64,000 nt of DNA from Siderastrea radians (lineage: Eukaryota > Cnidaria > Anthozoa > Scleractinia > Rhizangiidae), in assembly GCA_964017195.1 (NCBI GenBank), contig OZ024896.1, positions 2,105,987 to 2,169,986 of the forward strand, in the 5' to 3' direction. The translations under genes and the position numbers were made by a program. The notes beneath the pieces were generated by a model. It ran no database searches. It had not been told where the DNA came from and saw only the letters and a program-made list of their open reading frames with translations. Below, piece after piece: positions 1 through 15,000 of the stretch; position 1 is the first letter of the stretch; every line of letters starts with the position of its first letter.

Positions 1-47
1 TAACAATGTCTTTCTTCACCCATATCACCTTGACTCTGGTAGTATAA
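1..47 (-). CDS. Candidate exon 19, cut by the window edge
   Basis: After a pyrimidine-rich stretch and a CTTAAG acceptor, the minus strand reads SYTTRVKVIWVKKDI in the phase (2) left by the exon at 2418-2520 and stays open to the edge. It could be the next beta strand of the same FN3 domain. The evidence is only a splice-like site, matching phase and an open frame. Confidence 0.35.
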
Positions 48-3000
48 CTTAAGACAGTGAATTGAAGGACATTAATACCTTTAATAGCTGAGTGACTCAC
101 ACTGTGTATTTATGCAAGCTTTAAGTGCATTGTTGTAAAACAAGTCTAAAGAACAAAACTATATTGATCTCACCAATCGAGTGACAAACGTAGACGTTTA
201 CGAGAGCTAGATAAAACAGGTCCGAAATTTATAGCATAGCTGTCGAAATGTTTGAATTTTATGGTTTTTTTTTTTTTTTTTTTTTCACAACGAACGCTTG
301 AGTACAATGACGATATGTCCCAGCCATCGTGCAAAACGTGGAATAGTGTTGACCAGAAGCTGCCGCACAAGGGGCCCGGTCTCGGGCCACGGTAAGGAAA
401 AGGAGAGTGGCCAAAAAAGTAAGGAGACTCGGGGAAAAGGGGTCTAACGCGAGACTGGTTCATTTGTAAAAGATGGATCGGCTGAATTTTATATTGGGCA
501 TGGTGTGATTTTAAATATGATGCCAGTGGCGAGAATTATCAGTTAAGGGCAAGAGGCTTGACGTTTTTCTGTTATGATACACACATATCCATTATGATAA
601 GTATGCCGGCTGCTCTGAGAAATCTCACCCACTGGGAACCTGTCCCAGTAAGATTTCAGGAACAAAACCTCGTTTTTTGTCACCATGGTTACGTGTCATA
701 TTCCACAGTCTCCAAACCTGGCGTGCTGTTAGAAAACCCACTCATTTGTCAGGACACACTAATTAAGTCTAACTTCGAACGCACCCATTTGTCATGAATA
801 GAGAACTTTTCCTGTCCAAAACTCCATCCATCAACTTCATCCAATACCGAGCTGACTTCCACTCCTGATATAACTGTGCCTTGTGCTTGTGCCAGCTGGG
901 AACCACCAGAGCACACCAATGATCATGGGTAGAATCCCCGCTCGTCAATTAACAAAAGGGAGCCCCTTTTAGTTGTAGCTTTTCTGCGTTCAGTTTTGGT
1001 TCTGTTTTGCACCTTTCAGCTGCAAGCTTCAGTACTGACGGTTGCAATTGAGTTTCAGACTACTAGGGTAGCAAATACAATTTTCAATGGTTGTAAGAAC
1101 ACTGGTAATAAGTAAGAAAGACACACAACGCCATTAAAACCAAGAACAATCCCTGCAATTAACACTGAATGTTATTGTTGTGTTTTGCCCTTCCCCTACC
1201 CCCTAAAATGCCTTTGATACGCATTGCGTGACAAACCGAATACGCACGCGGCGCCATCCACGTTTGGCCCAAATTTAGCAGTCAAATCTGACATAAGGCT
1301 TTTGTGCTCTGCAAACTGAGCAACACTCGTATTAAATCAACTGAACCGTTGATTAAGATGCCATAGTGCAGAAAGATGTCGAACGCTTTATAAGAAAGGT
1401 TGGTGTCTTTGAGCCTTTCGACTGTTTACAACACATTGACCGAGTTAGCGGTGTTCATTAGACATCATTAGCAGGACCAAAATACGACAAACGGCAAGAG
1501 AATCACACGGAAATGGCCTCTGGACCTGTCCTCTACAGCAAATGAGGTTAGAGCATTTCGAACTGTTTTTCTGTTCGACGTTTTCGATCTCATATGGGTC
1601 GAAACATATTAAAATATGTGCGTGACTCGCGAATGGAATGTTGCCAGGAAGGGTCAAATAACCTGCCTTTTAACGAACTTTGAAAAGCTCTCACGTCGCT
1701 CTCAATCATTTGCCCAAAGAAATTTTTGCAGCAATCCTGAGAACATCTTTTCTTAATTCAACAGCCAGAAGCTGAATCGATTTGAAGGTTTAGCACATGG
1801 TGAAAAATAATTCAATTCACGAAGTACTTTTCCTCATGAGAAATGTATACTTTCAAAATTAAATTATTTGAGACACAAAGAACAACGCAGTTTTTACTAA
1901 AAATCATTTTTGAAGCTCTTGAGAGATTGCAAAAGTTGATTTGAGTGTTTTAAAGACGACAGAGGGATTTGTTTTTGCACGAGAAGGCCTCAAACTGATG
2001 TAACAATTTACTGCTTCAAATGGCGATTTTAACGGAATTTCGTTATTTGCATTTTTCTCTGAAATAAAAGGATATTTTGCCAAAAAAAGTAGCCAGTGAT
2101 TTTAGTTATACCCTATCCCATCTAACATTAAAATATGAAAGAAATCGAATTTTCCACCCTTGCCGCGTTATGTTTGATTTTTACAGACAAGCGCTCTTAA
2201 TTACATTGTTGCTCCGTCCGTCCATCCAGCTACATCTGTTCAGTCATCAACTATGCCTTCGCAAAAACTAGTTTGCTTCATGGCTATAGTATGCCAAAAG
2301 ACGAGTACTGCAGAACGATGGTAGCAATATCTATAACGCTTACCCTTTCACCTGATCGTTATAACCCATTACAGTATCTGCATTTCCTGACCATAAACTT
2401 TCCTATTTAGCAATTACCTTATCGGACCGTTCCTTTGCTCTGCAGGCCACAACTGGATCACAGCACTTGACTCGGACACGATTTTATTTGTTAATTCTTG
2501 AACGACTGGTGGAAGAGGACCTAAGAGAAAACACAGGGATAATGCTGTAACTTAATTGCTATTCATTAAGGTTCGAAATAACCTGTGCAACAGCTATTTG
2601 GTAACATGGTAACAAAATTCTGTAGAAAGTAACTTGCCATACCAAATTGTTTCCAGAGAAATTCCCTGAAAAATACCCCACGTTTGGTGGTTTTTGTCAT
2701 TCACACTGCAAAAGGTATAAACGTCGGTGGCAGACTGCCCATCGCCTGGTGTGCAGAGGGTTAAAATGTAAGTCAAAAGAAAGTGTAGTCGACTGTGTAA
2801 TGGCTCCGTCAGTTTATCAACTTTTCTTTTTCAGACTGGAACAGTTTCCACATTTTACATGAAAGAAGTGTGCTCATTTCGTGCAGCAAATATCAACTTA
2901 ACTTACTTACCTGCCATTTTTGTTTTCACATTATAGCTTATCAGTGAACTGTTTCCGCAATCAGAGGTTCCATAAACCTCGAAGGTGTATGAAGTGCCTG

Positions 3001-6000
3001 GCACCAAATCCTTCACAGTGTACGTTTTTGATTTATCTGCATATCTTGATCCAATACTCGCAAAGGTTTTATTGTAATCCTTTTCCCCAAAGAATTTCAC
3101 CTTGACAGACAAAATTGACATTTATTGTAATGAAAAAATAATTCTTGCAATATGCTGCTATGTCAGTCAATACAATCAATATAATATTTATACCTCATCG
3201 TACCTTTTTGGTACGCTTCGGCAGCATATCAGGTGAGTTTGGTCGAGCCATAGTTCGTATTTTGGCGAGACGCAGTCGAGCCAAAATACCCATGGCGAGA
3301 GCAAACGAGCCTGATATGCTGCCGAAGCGTACCAAAAATGGTGCGATTAGGTATTTACCGTACCCAAATTCGTGCTAAAACCCGGCGTTATTTTTTCAGT
3401 TACCGTGATCAGTCAGGCGTTCTAGCAATATGGCGCGTGAACCGTGAGAAGAATAGTGCGTCAATACTTTTCTCTAACTCCTCAACTGTAATTTTTTTAA
3501 TTCTTTTGTTTGGAGTTTCATTTTCGTAATCATGGAAGTCCAAATTAAGAGAGAAATTTGAAAAATCCGGCTCCATTTTGAAACACAAAAGTTTCAGTGC
3601 TGTCCGTAAACGCACACGCGAGCGCCCACTTCCAATTTTGGCGTGAAATTGTATTTTTTTTCTCTTACCGTTAAACAAATTACTTTCTGGCTTAACAAAT
3701 GTAATAGTCTTGCGTTTCGTTGTATTTCTGTTGTAATTTTCATCTCTAAAGTCTGTAAAAAAGTGCGAGTTTTAGAAACTGTCCATGATATCGTAGGATA
3801 TCAGGTCAGTGACTTGATATCGTAGAAAATCATGACAGTAAACAAGGCTTCTGATTGGCTAATTCACAATTTGGATACGGTAAGTTCCCATATCAGGTGA
3901 CTATTTGGTATTCTAATGCGAAAATGTGGACCTCTGTGGCACGAATGCTATATTGTGTGATTTCAGACCACAGAAAAGTATCAATAGGTATCACCTGAGA
4001 GAAAAAATCTTCCCAGCTCTTGTGAAAACGATTCCCAGGGTTAAGGAATTGATTCAGATTGACTGCCCTAAGGTGTTAATATTAATTTTATATGAATGTC
4101 GTGATATACATGTAGGTTTTTCATTCCCAGGAGCAGAGTGGCAGTTCAGGTTTTACCCCGTTTCGAAAGTGTAACACAATATAAGGTCTACGTTTCAAAA
4201 AAGATGGGGTGGCAGCATTGTTATACTAAGCAAATGATGGAACTGTAAAAGGAATTGCCTGTGTAAACTCAATCAAAACCAAAAACGAGAAAGCAAGAAT
4301 TATTGTTACCGTATATTTGAGGCCTTCTCTTGTGGTAACTAATGGCTCTTTCCACTTCAGTGTCACTTGTGTTTGATCATAGTTTGATGCTGTTAAACCC
4401 CAGGGTGCATCTGGTTCTGACAAGGTTAACAAGTTAACTAGTTAGCAGATAAAATGTATTTTGCAATTCTGAATTAAACTAATCGCAAAACAAACAAACA
4501 AACAAACGCTACGATTGAAACGTGCCCTGCTTGCCGTGATAAATTTTACTGAGTGAAATTCCAGCTTTATTAACCTATGTTTCAACTAACGCATTGGTTT
4601 ACTAAAGTCCTCAAGTCAAAAAAAAATCTTATTGATTTCTGCTCCAAACCTCTGAGTTATCATAGAGGTAAATCTTTCTCCAATTCAGAACGACATCTTG
4701 CAAATCAAACAATGCCAACTTCGGCTAAATTCAACAAAGTCGCGTGTTAAATGGCAGGTAGCATGATCCGAGACCTTATGTCATGGTATCTAGAGCAATA
4801 GGGTCCACGAGGGCGCGAGAATGTAGACAGTTATGGTAAAACAGGGAGTTGATCAGTTTCGTCTATAATCCTTTTATAATTGTTACAACATTATGTGTAC
4901 TTACTTGACGTCTCCAATGACATTTGTGGCCCATAGGGCCCAGGACCTGCTCCTGTATAAGCTCGGACAGACATTTGGTACCGGGTACAAATTTCAAGAC
5001 TATACAGGACAACAGATGTGACTGTTGAATTGACTTTTGTGTCGCTGGCAATGGATCGTCTTGACCGCGGTCCCACAAATGCCATCTTCAAATTTACTTC
5101 GTACAAGATAACGTTTCCATAACTCTTATCTCTTGGCAGAGGGGCCCACGTAATGTTGTAGGTAGTTTCATTCACTTTAGAGAAGTCAACGTTATCTGGA
5201 CCAATGCTGGGTGCTAATAAAAAAACCGCGCAAACAATTTATTATAAAACCTCGCAACTTTTTAGTAAGAAAAATTAAGTCAAACAGCGAATCAATAAGA
5301 AAGTAAGAAAGAAAGAATAAAAGACTGAAAGGAAGGAGAAATTAAGAAAACCTTACGGGAAGTAGCATCCACCCTACCACCAGGATGTCTGAGGATTAAG
5401 TAGGCGTGGCTCCTTTTTTTACCCTTAAGGGGTGCCGAAACAAAACACTTACTGCCATTTCAACTATTTGATTCAGTTGGATCAGTAACATTATAATTGC
5501 ACAAGTTGCAAGTTTTGCTAATTCCAAGGATTGTACCACTAGCACCCCACTGTGTGACACAGAGGTCTTTTTAAGTTTTCTTGCTGGATTTTTATGCCTC
5601 CGTTAATCGATTGATTAATCCGTTAATCGATTGATTAACCCATTCCACCCAAGAGTCAAATCTCTTGGACATAAAGTGTTGCTCTTACTTTTGATTCTAA
5701 TTAATGAGATCCTGAGGTTTAAAAATTCAACTAAACGAAGACTTGTAGCTGTTTACTGCGCTATACATGCTGTTTTAACTACAGATTCTCTGGATGAGAT
5801 TGTCAAGTGTGATTCCTTGAGAATGTGGTTCAACTTTCTTTTGAGTCCGTGAAAGAATTCGCGTGACCATTTAAATGGAAGCTACTGAGTAGTAATTGAG
5901 CGTTAATTTCCCTTTGGAACAAATCAGGTGAGTATAAGAAATCTTAGTATCCAGGTGAAATCCTGATGCTTAACTGTTCAAATAAAATCTGCTGAGCAGT

Positions 6001-9000
6001 ACTTTTATCGTGCTGTTCATATCAACCTTCCCAGCAGTAAAGTGTGTTCAAATTTCTTAAGCTAAACAGATGGAGGCTTTCTGAAGTTAGGATGAGCACG
6101 AAATGCTCATGCTTTGATCTTTTCATGCTTAAAAACAAATGTTACTTCGCCCTTACCGTATTCTGGTATGGCCACAGGAAACGAGGCGTTTGTCCCTGGT
6201 TTGATAGTGACAGCTCTGACATAGAAGTCGTAGGTTACACCACCCAAAACTTCAACTGAATAACTGAACGTGTTAGCTCCAAACGTTTCTGTATAAACTC
6301 TCAGTGGGTCGTTTCTGTGGCTATAGAACAAAGTGTAATTTCTGATTATGCCATTCTCTTGCCGAGGCCTGCTCCATGAAAGGTTTATCCTTGGACCGTG
6401 TAACTCATTTGGCACTATAATGTTGTGACTGGGGGCGTCAGGGGCGCCAGGAGCTGATGAGATAGATATAACAATGTAAATGGTTTGAGCACAGGAGTGA
6501 TATCATAAGTTCAATGAAGTATGATCGATCAGTTGAGCAGCCAGGGACTTCTAACATGTCCTGACCATTCACAATTGACTCTAATGATGACTTCCGCTCA
6601 GGTTGTCGAAACGTCATTCAATGTCGTCACAATCAGCCCTTTTCAGGAATACACTCACCCGGACAATAATACTTTATCGAAGTATGATAGGTATCACAAG
6701 AGCTTACAAAAGTATATGATAATAAGTTAATTGAGTTCACAAATTGTCCCTTTCTAACGTTCTCGTCAGTGCCAGGGTAGCCAGATGAAAAAATCGATGA
6801 CTAGCAAGGGTAGTTGTAGATGACAAACTGCATCAGGAATCATAAGACTTACAGTAAGAACGTAAGCTACTCTTTTCCGTGTAGCGTTCTTTTGCACACA
6901 TTGTTTGGTACAATTTGCTTTTTAAACAAGGTAGTTTTTGCGTTAGTTGTAGGAGCACTTGTAATGGCTGTTTACTGGGCTATACATGCTGTTTTAACTA
7001 CAGATTCTCGATGAGATTGTCAAGTGTGATTCCTTGAGAATGTGGTTCAACTTTTTTGTGAGTCCGTGAAAGAATTCGCGTGACCATTTAAATGGAAGCT
7101 ACTGAGCAGTAATTGAGCGTTAATTTCCCTTTGGAACAAATCAGGTGAGTATAAGAAATCTTAGTATCCAGGTGAAATCCTGATGCTTAACTGTTCAAAT
7201 GAAATCTACTGAGCAGTACTTTTATCGTGCTGTTCATATCAACCTTCCCAGCAGTAAAGTGTGTTCAAATTTCTTAAGCTAAACAGATGGAGGCTTTCTA
7301 AAGTGAGGATGAGCATGAAATGCTCATGCTTTGATCTTTTCATGCTTAAAAACAAATGTTACTTCGCCCTTACCGTATTCTGGTATGGCCACAGGAAACG
7401 AGGCGTTTGTCCCTGGTTTGATAGTGACAGCTCTGACATAGAAGTCGTAGGTTACACCACCCAAAACTTCAACTGAATAACTGAACGTGTTAGCTCCAAA
7501 CGTTTCTGTGTAAACTCTCTGTGGGTCTTTTCTGTGGCTATAGAACAAAGTGTAATTTCTGATTATGCCATTCTCTTGCCGAGGCCTGCTCCATGAAAGG
7601 TTTATCCTTGGACCGTGTAACTCATTTGGCACTATAATGTTGTGACTGGGGGCGTCAGGGGCGCCAGGAGCTGATGAGATAGATATAACAATGTAAATGG
7701 TTTGAGCACAGGAGTGATATCATAAGTTCAATGAAGTATGATCGATCAGTTGAGCAGCCAGGGACTTCTAACATGTCCTGACCATTCACAATTGACTCTA
7801 ATGATGACTTCCGCTCAGGTTGTCGAAACGTCATTCAATGTCGTCACAATCAGCCCTTTTCAGGAATACACTCACCCGGACAATAATACTTTATCGAAGT
7901 ATGATAGGTATCACAAGAGCTTACAAAAGTATATGATAATAAGTTAATTGAGTTCACAAATTGTCCCTTTCTAACGTTCTCGTCAGTGCCAGGGTAGCCA
8001 GATGAAAAAATCGATGACTAGCAAGGGTAGTTGTAGATGACAAACTGCATCAGGAATCATAAGACTTGCAGTAAGAACGTAAGCTACTCTTTTGCGTGTA
8101 GCGTCCTTTTGCACACATTTTTTGGTACAATTTGCTTTTTAAACAAGGTAGTTTTTGCGTTAGTTGTAGGAACACTTGTAATGGCTGTTTACTGGGCTAT
8201 ACATGCTGTTTTAACTACAGATTCTCGATGAGATTGTCAAGTGTGATTCCTTGAGAATGTGGTTCAACTTTTTTGTGAGTCCGTGAAAGAATTCGCGTGA
8301 CCATTTAAATGGAAGCTACTGAGCAGTAATTGAGCGTTAATTTCCCTTTGGAACAAATCAGGTGAGTATAAGAAATCTTAGTATCCAGGTGAAATCCTGA
8401 TGCTTAACTGTTCAAATGAAATCTACTGAGCAGTACTTTTATCGTGCTGTTCATATCAACCTTCCCAGCAGTAAAGTGTGTTCAAATTTCTTAAGCTAAA
8501 CAGATGGAGGCTTTCTAAAGTGAGGATGAGCATGAAATGCTCATGCTTTGATCTTTTCATGCTTAAAAACAAATGTTACTTCGCCCTTACCGTATTCTGG
8601 TATGGCCACAGGAAACGAGGCGTTTGTCCCTGGTTTGATAGTGACAGCTCTGACATAGAAGTCGTAGGTTACACCACCCAAAACTTCAACTGAATAACTG
8701 AACGTGTTAGCTCCAAACGTTTCTGTGTAAACTCTCTGTGGGTCTTTTCTGTGGCTATAGAACAAAGTGTAATTTCTGATTATGCCATTCTCTTGCCGAG
8801 GCCTGCTCCATGAAAGGTTTATCCTTGGACCGTGTAACTCATTTGGCACTATAATGTTGTGACTGGGGGCGTCAGGGGCGCCAGGAGCTGATGAGATAGA
8901 TATAACAATGTAAATGGTTTGAGCACAGGAGTGATATCATAAGTTCAATGAAGTATGATCGATCAGTTGAGCAGCCAGGGACTTCTAACATGTCCTGACC

Positions 9001-12000
9001 ATTCACAATTGACTCTAATGATGACTTCCGCTCAGGTTGTCGAAACGTCATTCAATGTCGTCACAATCAGCCCTTTTCAGGAATACACTCACCCGGACAA
9101 TAATACTTTATCGAAGTATGATAGGTATCACAAGAGCTTACAAAAGTATATGATAATAAGTTAATTGAGTTCACAAATTGTCCCTTTCTAACGTTCTCGT
9201 CAGTGCCAGGGTAGCCAGATGAAAAAATCGATGACTAGCAAGGGTAGTTGTAGATGACAAACTGCATCAGGAATCATAAGACTTGCAGTAAGAACGTAAG
9301 CTACTCTTTTGCGTGTAGCGTCCTTTTGCACACATTTTTTGGTACAATTTGCTTTTTAAACAAGGTAGTTTTTGCGTTAGTTGTAGGAACACTTGTAATG
9401 GCTTTTACCAATCAAATCAATCAGGTCATTTTATTGACCAAATAAGTAAAGTTGACACCGCTTGCACGTTTTCACTTTGAGTTTTTATTAGTTCATAGCA
9501 CTATGTTATTCTTGTGTCTAGTAATGATATTGGGGTGATTTCTTTGTATTTTGTTTGACCTCAGAAACTAAGTATAAATGAAAATATTGAAATTTTAAAC
9601 TATTTTTTAAAGTTCCTTACCATCTTCTTTGGTTCTTTCATCCTGCACGGTGCTCTTCGGTCCATCACCAACAGAAGTAAAGGCCAACACTTGAAATTCA
9701 TATTCAGTGTATATATCCAGACCAGTAACACTTTTAGTGAGAATTGCGGCGCTGTTAATGATAAGCATTGTCGGTGAGCTCGCATCGCCTTTCCTTTTGT
9801 AAAATAGTTTAAATCCTGTAATGATTCCATTTCTAGAGTCTGCTGGTGGCAGCTGCCAGTTTGCAGTAATACTGATGGACGTAGTTGCAGTAACATAAAA
9901 GTTGTCAGGAGATTGCGAAGGAACTAGAAATGATAAAACAGAACAAACAAAAATAGTGATAAAATATTCAAATTCTTTAATTGAGCGGAAAAACAAGAAT
10001 TTTAAAATGATCAGAAAAAAGGATTGGCGAACAAACTGGACTGTTTTAGTTTATGTAAATACCCCTTTAAAAGATATTCATCTGTTTTGGCTGGCAAATT
10101 AATGTTAAGAGATGACGTTAACGAAACCTTCGCTTACAAATTCCATTTTTTTTCCCATTACCACCACCGAACTATTCTGGTAAATGTACGAGGGAAATTT
10201 AATCCTTTTTTGTTGACGACGGCACTGGGACTCAAACTGCAGCTGAGTTTCCTGTTTCTAACTAAAAACGTGTCAGCGAGGTAAGGGCGGTAGCACAATA
10301 TGTCTGTTGTCTGTGTCCCAATTAGAGAAATATTGAGACCCTCTGATTAAATGCAGTCGAAGGGAATGTATTTCCCTAGCTGCCGGAAACGGTAGCTTGA
10401 ATACTACACGCTTGATAAATCCACAGCAGTCTTTTCGACACCGTTGCACGCGTAAAGAAATCATGATGGCTTTATAACCAAGGGCGGTCGGTAATTCAAA
10501 ACGTCCTACATAAGCGTTTTACATAAATTTAGCAAGTTAATGTCAATTGTACTACAAATTTTTACTTTGACTAAAACAACAGCAAAATTGTAATAATTTA
10601 CAACTTACTGTCTTCATTCGTCCTGACAACTTTCACTGGGCTTTCTGGTCCATTACCAACAGACGAGAAGGCCAACACTTGAAACTCATATTCTGTGTAT
10701 TTACCGAGTGCAGTAACCTCTCTAACAAGAGTTGAATTACTTCTAATGGTAATAACAATGAGTGGATCTGCAGCAGAGCTCTTATTTCTGTAAAGCAGCT
10801 TAAACCCCAAAATAATGCCATATATGGAGTTTGCTGAAGGTAACTGCCAAGATGCGCGAATACTGGTTGAGTTCAGCGGTGTCAGTATAAAGCTGGTGGG
10901 AGCCAGGCTTGGACCTAAAAGAGTAAGTACCGCGTCAGCAAAAATGTATTAGCACGATAAAACTGGTTACAGTTGTCTCCAGACCTAGTAGCTAATCAGG
11001 AGATAATTATACAAAACACGCTGGAAGGGCGTGCTCCTATAAAGTCTCTAAATATCCGAAGTCGTCCTTTCCTTTCGCAGCAGCAGAAATAAAGGACCTT
11101 ATGAAAACTTAAGGGATCAACTTCGCCGCCCTTTTCAAGCAAAAGGCAAGAGGACTTATACAACACTGTTGTTTAAAACATCACCCTTTTACACCAGCTT
11201 AGGACCTGAGAGTCATTGTAGACTCCCATATTAGTAAACTAGACTCTTCCTTCGTGTACAGCTCAACATGCCCAAATAAATCGTGTTATTCATAGTTTAG
11301 TTCAAGAACCGTTAACATTAATCATTTCAACCCTTGTAATCGGGAAACATACGTATTTTTCGACAGCATGGTCCAGTACATCTGCTACAAACATAACGAA
11401 ACTCCAAGCTGTCCAGAACTCACAATATAATAACGAACTCTAGGAAATGCGACCACTTTACTCCAGCTCTACGCTAGTTTAACTGGCCGCCGATCAGAGA
11501 TCTACTACTTTATAGAGAAACAGTCTTGTCATCAAGTGTATGAATAATCTAACCCCGCCTTATCTGTGCGACAGAGACGCATTATCGCTTTAATACGTAC
11601 CAGTGGACTGTCGCAAATTCTTTACAGAGCTGCAACGACGAATGACGTAGATGCTAACTTAAAACAGGCACCTTCACTCTGCACGTTCAAGAAGATGTTA
11701 AAAGACAAGTCATCGGGTTTTAGTTAGTAAAAAGTAGATATTTGGTTATATATCTAGATGGCGATGATTACTGTTTCTTCCGACCGATGATGTTGTAGAT
11801 GTAATTCAAAGCAAGTAATTATATTTTGAAAAGCCCTTTGGAAGCATTTCCCTACTGCTACTTTATACTGTGAGAAAGCAATTTACCTCCTGGTTTAAGT
11901 ACACCATACACCTCTACCCTCAGAGCTTTGCGATTGTGGAAATCAGTTGGCTGGAACCGGATGAATCTCGCTGTGTTGATGCCCACAAGATTATGCTTTA

Positions 12001-15000
12001 TTATGTTGTGTCTCTTGTCGTTACCGTTAAAGATCTGCAATAAAATCAAATTTTTCTTTCCATATAAAAAAGGTTAACAAGCTCCAAAAATGCTCATAGG
12101 ATTATTAACCCAAAACGGCGGGGCTCATTTTTGCCAAAGAAAGAAAAAGAAGGAAAAAGAAAAAAACATTGCCATTTTAGGCCATGAACGGGGTTACCGT
12201 ATTTTTGCCGCCATCTGCTTCTCTCGCACACCAATCATCTAAAGCGTCTTGTGACACGAGGAAACAAAATTTTCTTACTACTACCAAGAAATTTTAGGTT
12301 TAGACTTGCGAACAACTCAAAATCTGGACTGTGTGTGGTTTTTAGCCTTTTATGAATCTTGTGCTGGGAAAGATTCCTTTGTAGCTCACGAGTAGGAAAT
12401 GGGAGACTACAAAGTTTAGTTAAATAAGATTTAAACGTCAAAACATCGCCGGAATCTTAAAGGGTTTCGATCTATGTGTTGAGAAAATTGCGTGTTGCTG
12501 CTTTTTTCAGGGACCTGAGACCTTTTGGGATCTCATTAGTTTTAGAATGGGTGACGAAATTATGCCCCGCCTAAACCGTGTCGGGGATGGTGTTCTAGTA
12601 GCTCTATAGGACTCAAAGACTTAAACTACGTAACCTAACCCTTGAAAATCTCTATTTACTTATTGCAATAAAGCAAACCTTGTCTACATTGTTCTCTTGG
12701 TAGGTGACCCAGTCTGTGTTGTTAGGTGAAAAGAGCAACTTGTATTGCAGGGTCCATTCATCTGCTTTTGGATTTCCTTGAGTAGCTACAGCGCAGATAA
12801 AGAACCCGTATTGCAGGTCGATTTGTAGGTAGTCACTAGAATCATTGTTTGTGCTGGGTGTCCATGTCCCAAACCCATTCAGTCGAGCTTTTGATGCTTC
12901 ATGATTAGACCTTGACGATGAAGCTGAGAATCTGCTGTTAGGAAAGGTGTAGCTGTTGGCCAGACCAAGTGCCTGGATTTGACACGCTAAAAATATTTGT
13001 AATTGATTAGTAAAATGAAATGCCTATTTAAAGACCAAAAAAAAAAAAAAACCTCTTCGCCAAACTGGTAAAGCGCTGATTATACTATTTTATTTTGCCT
13101 TTCTATCAAGCAGCCAAAAGAAGAAACCGGAAGAAATGCGAAATAATTGCTGTCTCAAGCGCAAGTGGTTAATTGTTTCATTACATTGTCAACTTTGGTT
13201 ATCGTTGCTGAATTTTTTAGCTATTTTTGAGTAAAGCGTTTGCTTCGCAGCGAAAACGTTTGAACACCGCGGCACTTCACTGATGCCCTTTATGCAGTGA
13301 ACATTTCAGAAAGCTGGAAATTCATTAACCGAGACTGAGAGGTATTCAGGTCGTATCTACAAAAATAAATATTGTCTTTAAAGCGCGACTATTGTTCTCT
13401 ATTCCATCGACGTCTACAAAAATCGTTCATTATTGAGTTTTATAAAGCTATACGAATACGATACTTTGAATTTCAACCGTTAGTTGTCGTTTTATGCACC
13501 TTTCCTCTTAGTGATGGATATTCGGAAGAAACAAGCTCGGATTTAGTAGGTCAGTTATTGTATGGATAACATACCCTTTCTTGCGGAATATACTTCAACT
13601 TCACAGAGCGTGAGTGCAACTTTATCACGATCGATAGTGTTTCGAATGGTCACATATCTTCCGTACAAACTGGGGCGACAGAAGAAGGATGCTCCTTGTC
13701 CAAAAGGGACACTGTAATTAAACGAACCACACAAAGGATTCGACACACCTCCATTACTGGATGATGAACCTGATGGAAAAAAGGAAACGCGAAGGTTACT
13801 AATCACATGATGCGTTGTAATAGTTATTACCTCCGTTAGGTTGAAATGCTGCACGTCACAAATCGAGCAGTGTAAATGAATTTTCGCGAAAGACAATAGC
13901 ACTCTGGGCGATGCTGACAAACTACACAAGTTGTCATTCTAAACAGTAGGAATCCCAGACACTTTAGTTATCTGAAACATCAGCGCCTAAAAATTACGAA
14001 AATATCTTCGACATAGCCCGATGATACTGCGAAATTCTTTCTTGGGAATACGAGATTTCTCTCGAATATCAGCAAATCTGCCCGAGAGCTCACAAAAATA
14101 ACCACAGGAATCTGCTTATACAGGAATGCGCTCAACTCCACTACAATAATAAACAATTATCTCGTAGTTGCTTTAGCAACCACGAAATACTAAAAACGAA
14201 AATTTTAACCTACCTACTCTGATCTCAAATGAACCCAATCTCCAACCGTAAGAGCCTTTTCTGTTGACTACGTACACTTCAATCACAGGCTCCACTTGCC
14301 CCAGATCCACTCTCCACCAAGCGTAGCGTCCATCTTTTGTGTGTGAACATGTTTTACCAGCATAATAGTCCGTGTTGATTTTCCCATCCACTGCTCTGTC
14401 ACTACTGCCAGTACCACCGCGATCTGAATAGATACTTGACTGGCTTGTTGACTTGTTATATGCCAGATTTTCTTTAAAGAAACAGGGATAACACGATGAG
14501 ATGATCATTAATCTGCCAATACTACCGCATACTTTTTAATGGGTTAAGACCTTCAATAACATTTGTTTCAAATAACAATTCAAAAAATAGTGTGAAAGAA
14601 ATTAGTAGACTACGGCCAAATGCATGAACATATCATGGGAGCATGGGTGGATGGAATTTTCATTGATATGCAGAAATGCCTCTGAACTCGGTGAAAAAAT
14701 CGCATGTTGACATAAATACCCAAAGTGGATGAGCTCTGTATCCTGAGGTTGCTATAATGATGACAAATTATGACTACAATTCCTTTCATTACAAAGATGA
14801 AATATCTTTTTTTTATTACTGGCAACATGGACAATCTCGCCACTGAATTTGGAGGTCAGTAGAGGATGCGAGACATTTAAGCCAGAAAAGTTTAAAAAAG
14901 TAGAATTTCATATTTGTCAGTGACCCACTTACCAAGAAAGCGTTTATGAAAAATTGTAAGCAAAATCTATATCAGAGTTGAATATGAAGATATTAGAGAC

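Larger units (their letters stand above)
5747..9403. repeat. Three tandem copies of a ~1,217-bp unit carrying one FN3 exon
   Basis: The unit starts near 5747, 6967 and 8184 (each copy opens with a CTGTTTACTG string) and ends near 9403. Exons and flanking intron sequence recur at exact 1,217-bp spacing. Copies two and three look identical over their length by eye. Copy one has several substitutions and a 2-bp indel near 5790. This is a recent duplication of an older duplicate. Confidence 0.95.

Noticed and set aside
6044..8693. Three 71-codon plus-strand ORFs repeated at 1,217-bp spacing
   Set aside because: Antisense to the triplicated FN3 exon and its donor region.
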